A stretch of DNA of 14,821 bases, from positions 1-14,821 of the forward strand of contig UNSK01000044.1 in assembly GCA_900552525.1 (NCBI GenBank). The letters run 5' to 3'. Shown here piece by piece: positions 14,760-14,821 of this stretch. The notes under the pieces are model-generated. The model did no database searches. It had not been told where the DNA came from and saw only the letters and a program-made list of their open reading frames with translations. Within the stretch, counting starts at the first letter, position 1. Every line of letters starts with the position of its first letter. This DNA is from Candidatus Gastranaerophilales bacterium. Lineage in GTDB: Bacteria > Cyanobacteriota > Vampirovibrionia > Gastranaerophilales > Gastranaerophilaceae. The position numbers and the translations under genes are program-made.

Positions 14760-14821
14760 TTAGCCTGAGAATGTTTTGTAAGAAGCTTCAATGTTGTCGT
14801 TGATAACCTTTTCAACAGCTT
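14760..14821 (-). CDS. 3' end of an unrecognised gene (about 19 codons)
   Basis: A minus-strand frame enters from the window edge and ends AVEKVINDNIEASYKTFSG with TAA at 14762-14760. The helical, polar residues are not enough to name a family. Support comes from the strong terminator placed just after the stop codon. Confidence 0.5.
   Translation of the reverse strand, partial: AVEKVINDNIEASYKTFSG

Noticed and set aside
1..14821. CRISPR array, tRNA, rRNA, insertion sequence, phage or defence genes
   Set aside because: No repeat-spacer pattern, cloverleaf, transposase or defence-type gene was seen by eye on either strand.

Overview
The window is an AT-rich stretch of a bacterial chromosome with mostly housekeeping genes, short intergenic gaps, TTG as well as ATG starts, and strong Shine-Dalgarno sites. 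lpxA points to a Gram-negative-type envelope with lipid A, and a PilT-type ATPase to type IV pili. The protein at 7285-8718 resembles a family I associate with gut Vampirovibrionia ('Melainabacteria', Gastranaerophilales), non-photosynthetic relatives of Cyanobacteria. The lineage call is recognition plus context, not proof.

Layout. 1-142 is the 3' end of an unknown + strand gene. 155-2671 is a GH57/DUF3536 family protein and 2756-3592 is lpxA, closed by a clear terminator. 3593-4222 lacks an intact gene. It carries a good promoter, a roughly 145-nt transcript unit ending in its own terminator (candidate small RNA), and directly after that a decayed gene with one frameshift and one nonsense codon. 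4223-4966 (-) is a DUF4013-like membrane protein, divergent from a 10-helix DMT/EamA permease (5056-5880, +). The permease converges, with a 15-nt overlap, on the rplS-rbgA pair (6737-7090 and 5866-6696, -), a ribosome-assembly unit.

7285-8718 (+) is a 477-residue lineage-type protein built from two diverged copies of one unit. After a terminator comes 8816-9172, a 118-residue Cys/Gly/Ser-rich protein with an internal peptide repeat; it is the least explained gene here. A terminator and a promoter separate it from the tightly overlapping set pilT-like, recO, gatD (9304-11859, +), which covers pilus retraction or surface motility, recombinational repair, and peptidoglycan amidation.

14660-11861 on the minus strand is a compact set miaB, alr, and a small exported TonB-C-terminal-like protein. 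It starts at a promoter just after a strong terminator that closes another partial minus-strand gene (14760-14821). It ends at a 17-base palindrome that contains the stop codons of both converging operons.

No mobile element, CRISPR array, tRNA, rRNA or defence locus is visible. The most interesting items are the Cys/Gly-rich repeat protein, the duplicated architecture of the 477-residue protein with its possible relative in the decayed gene, and the candidate small RNA.
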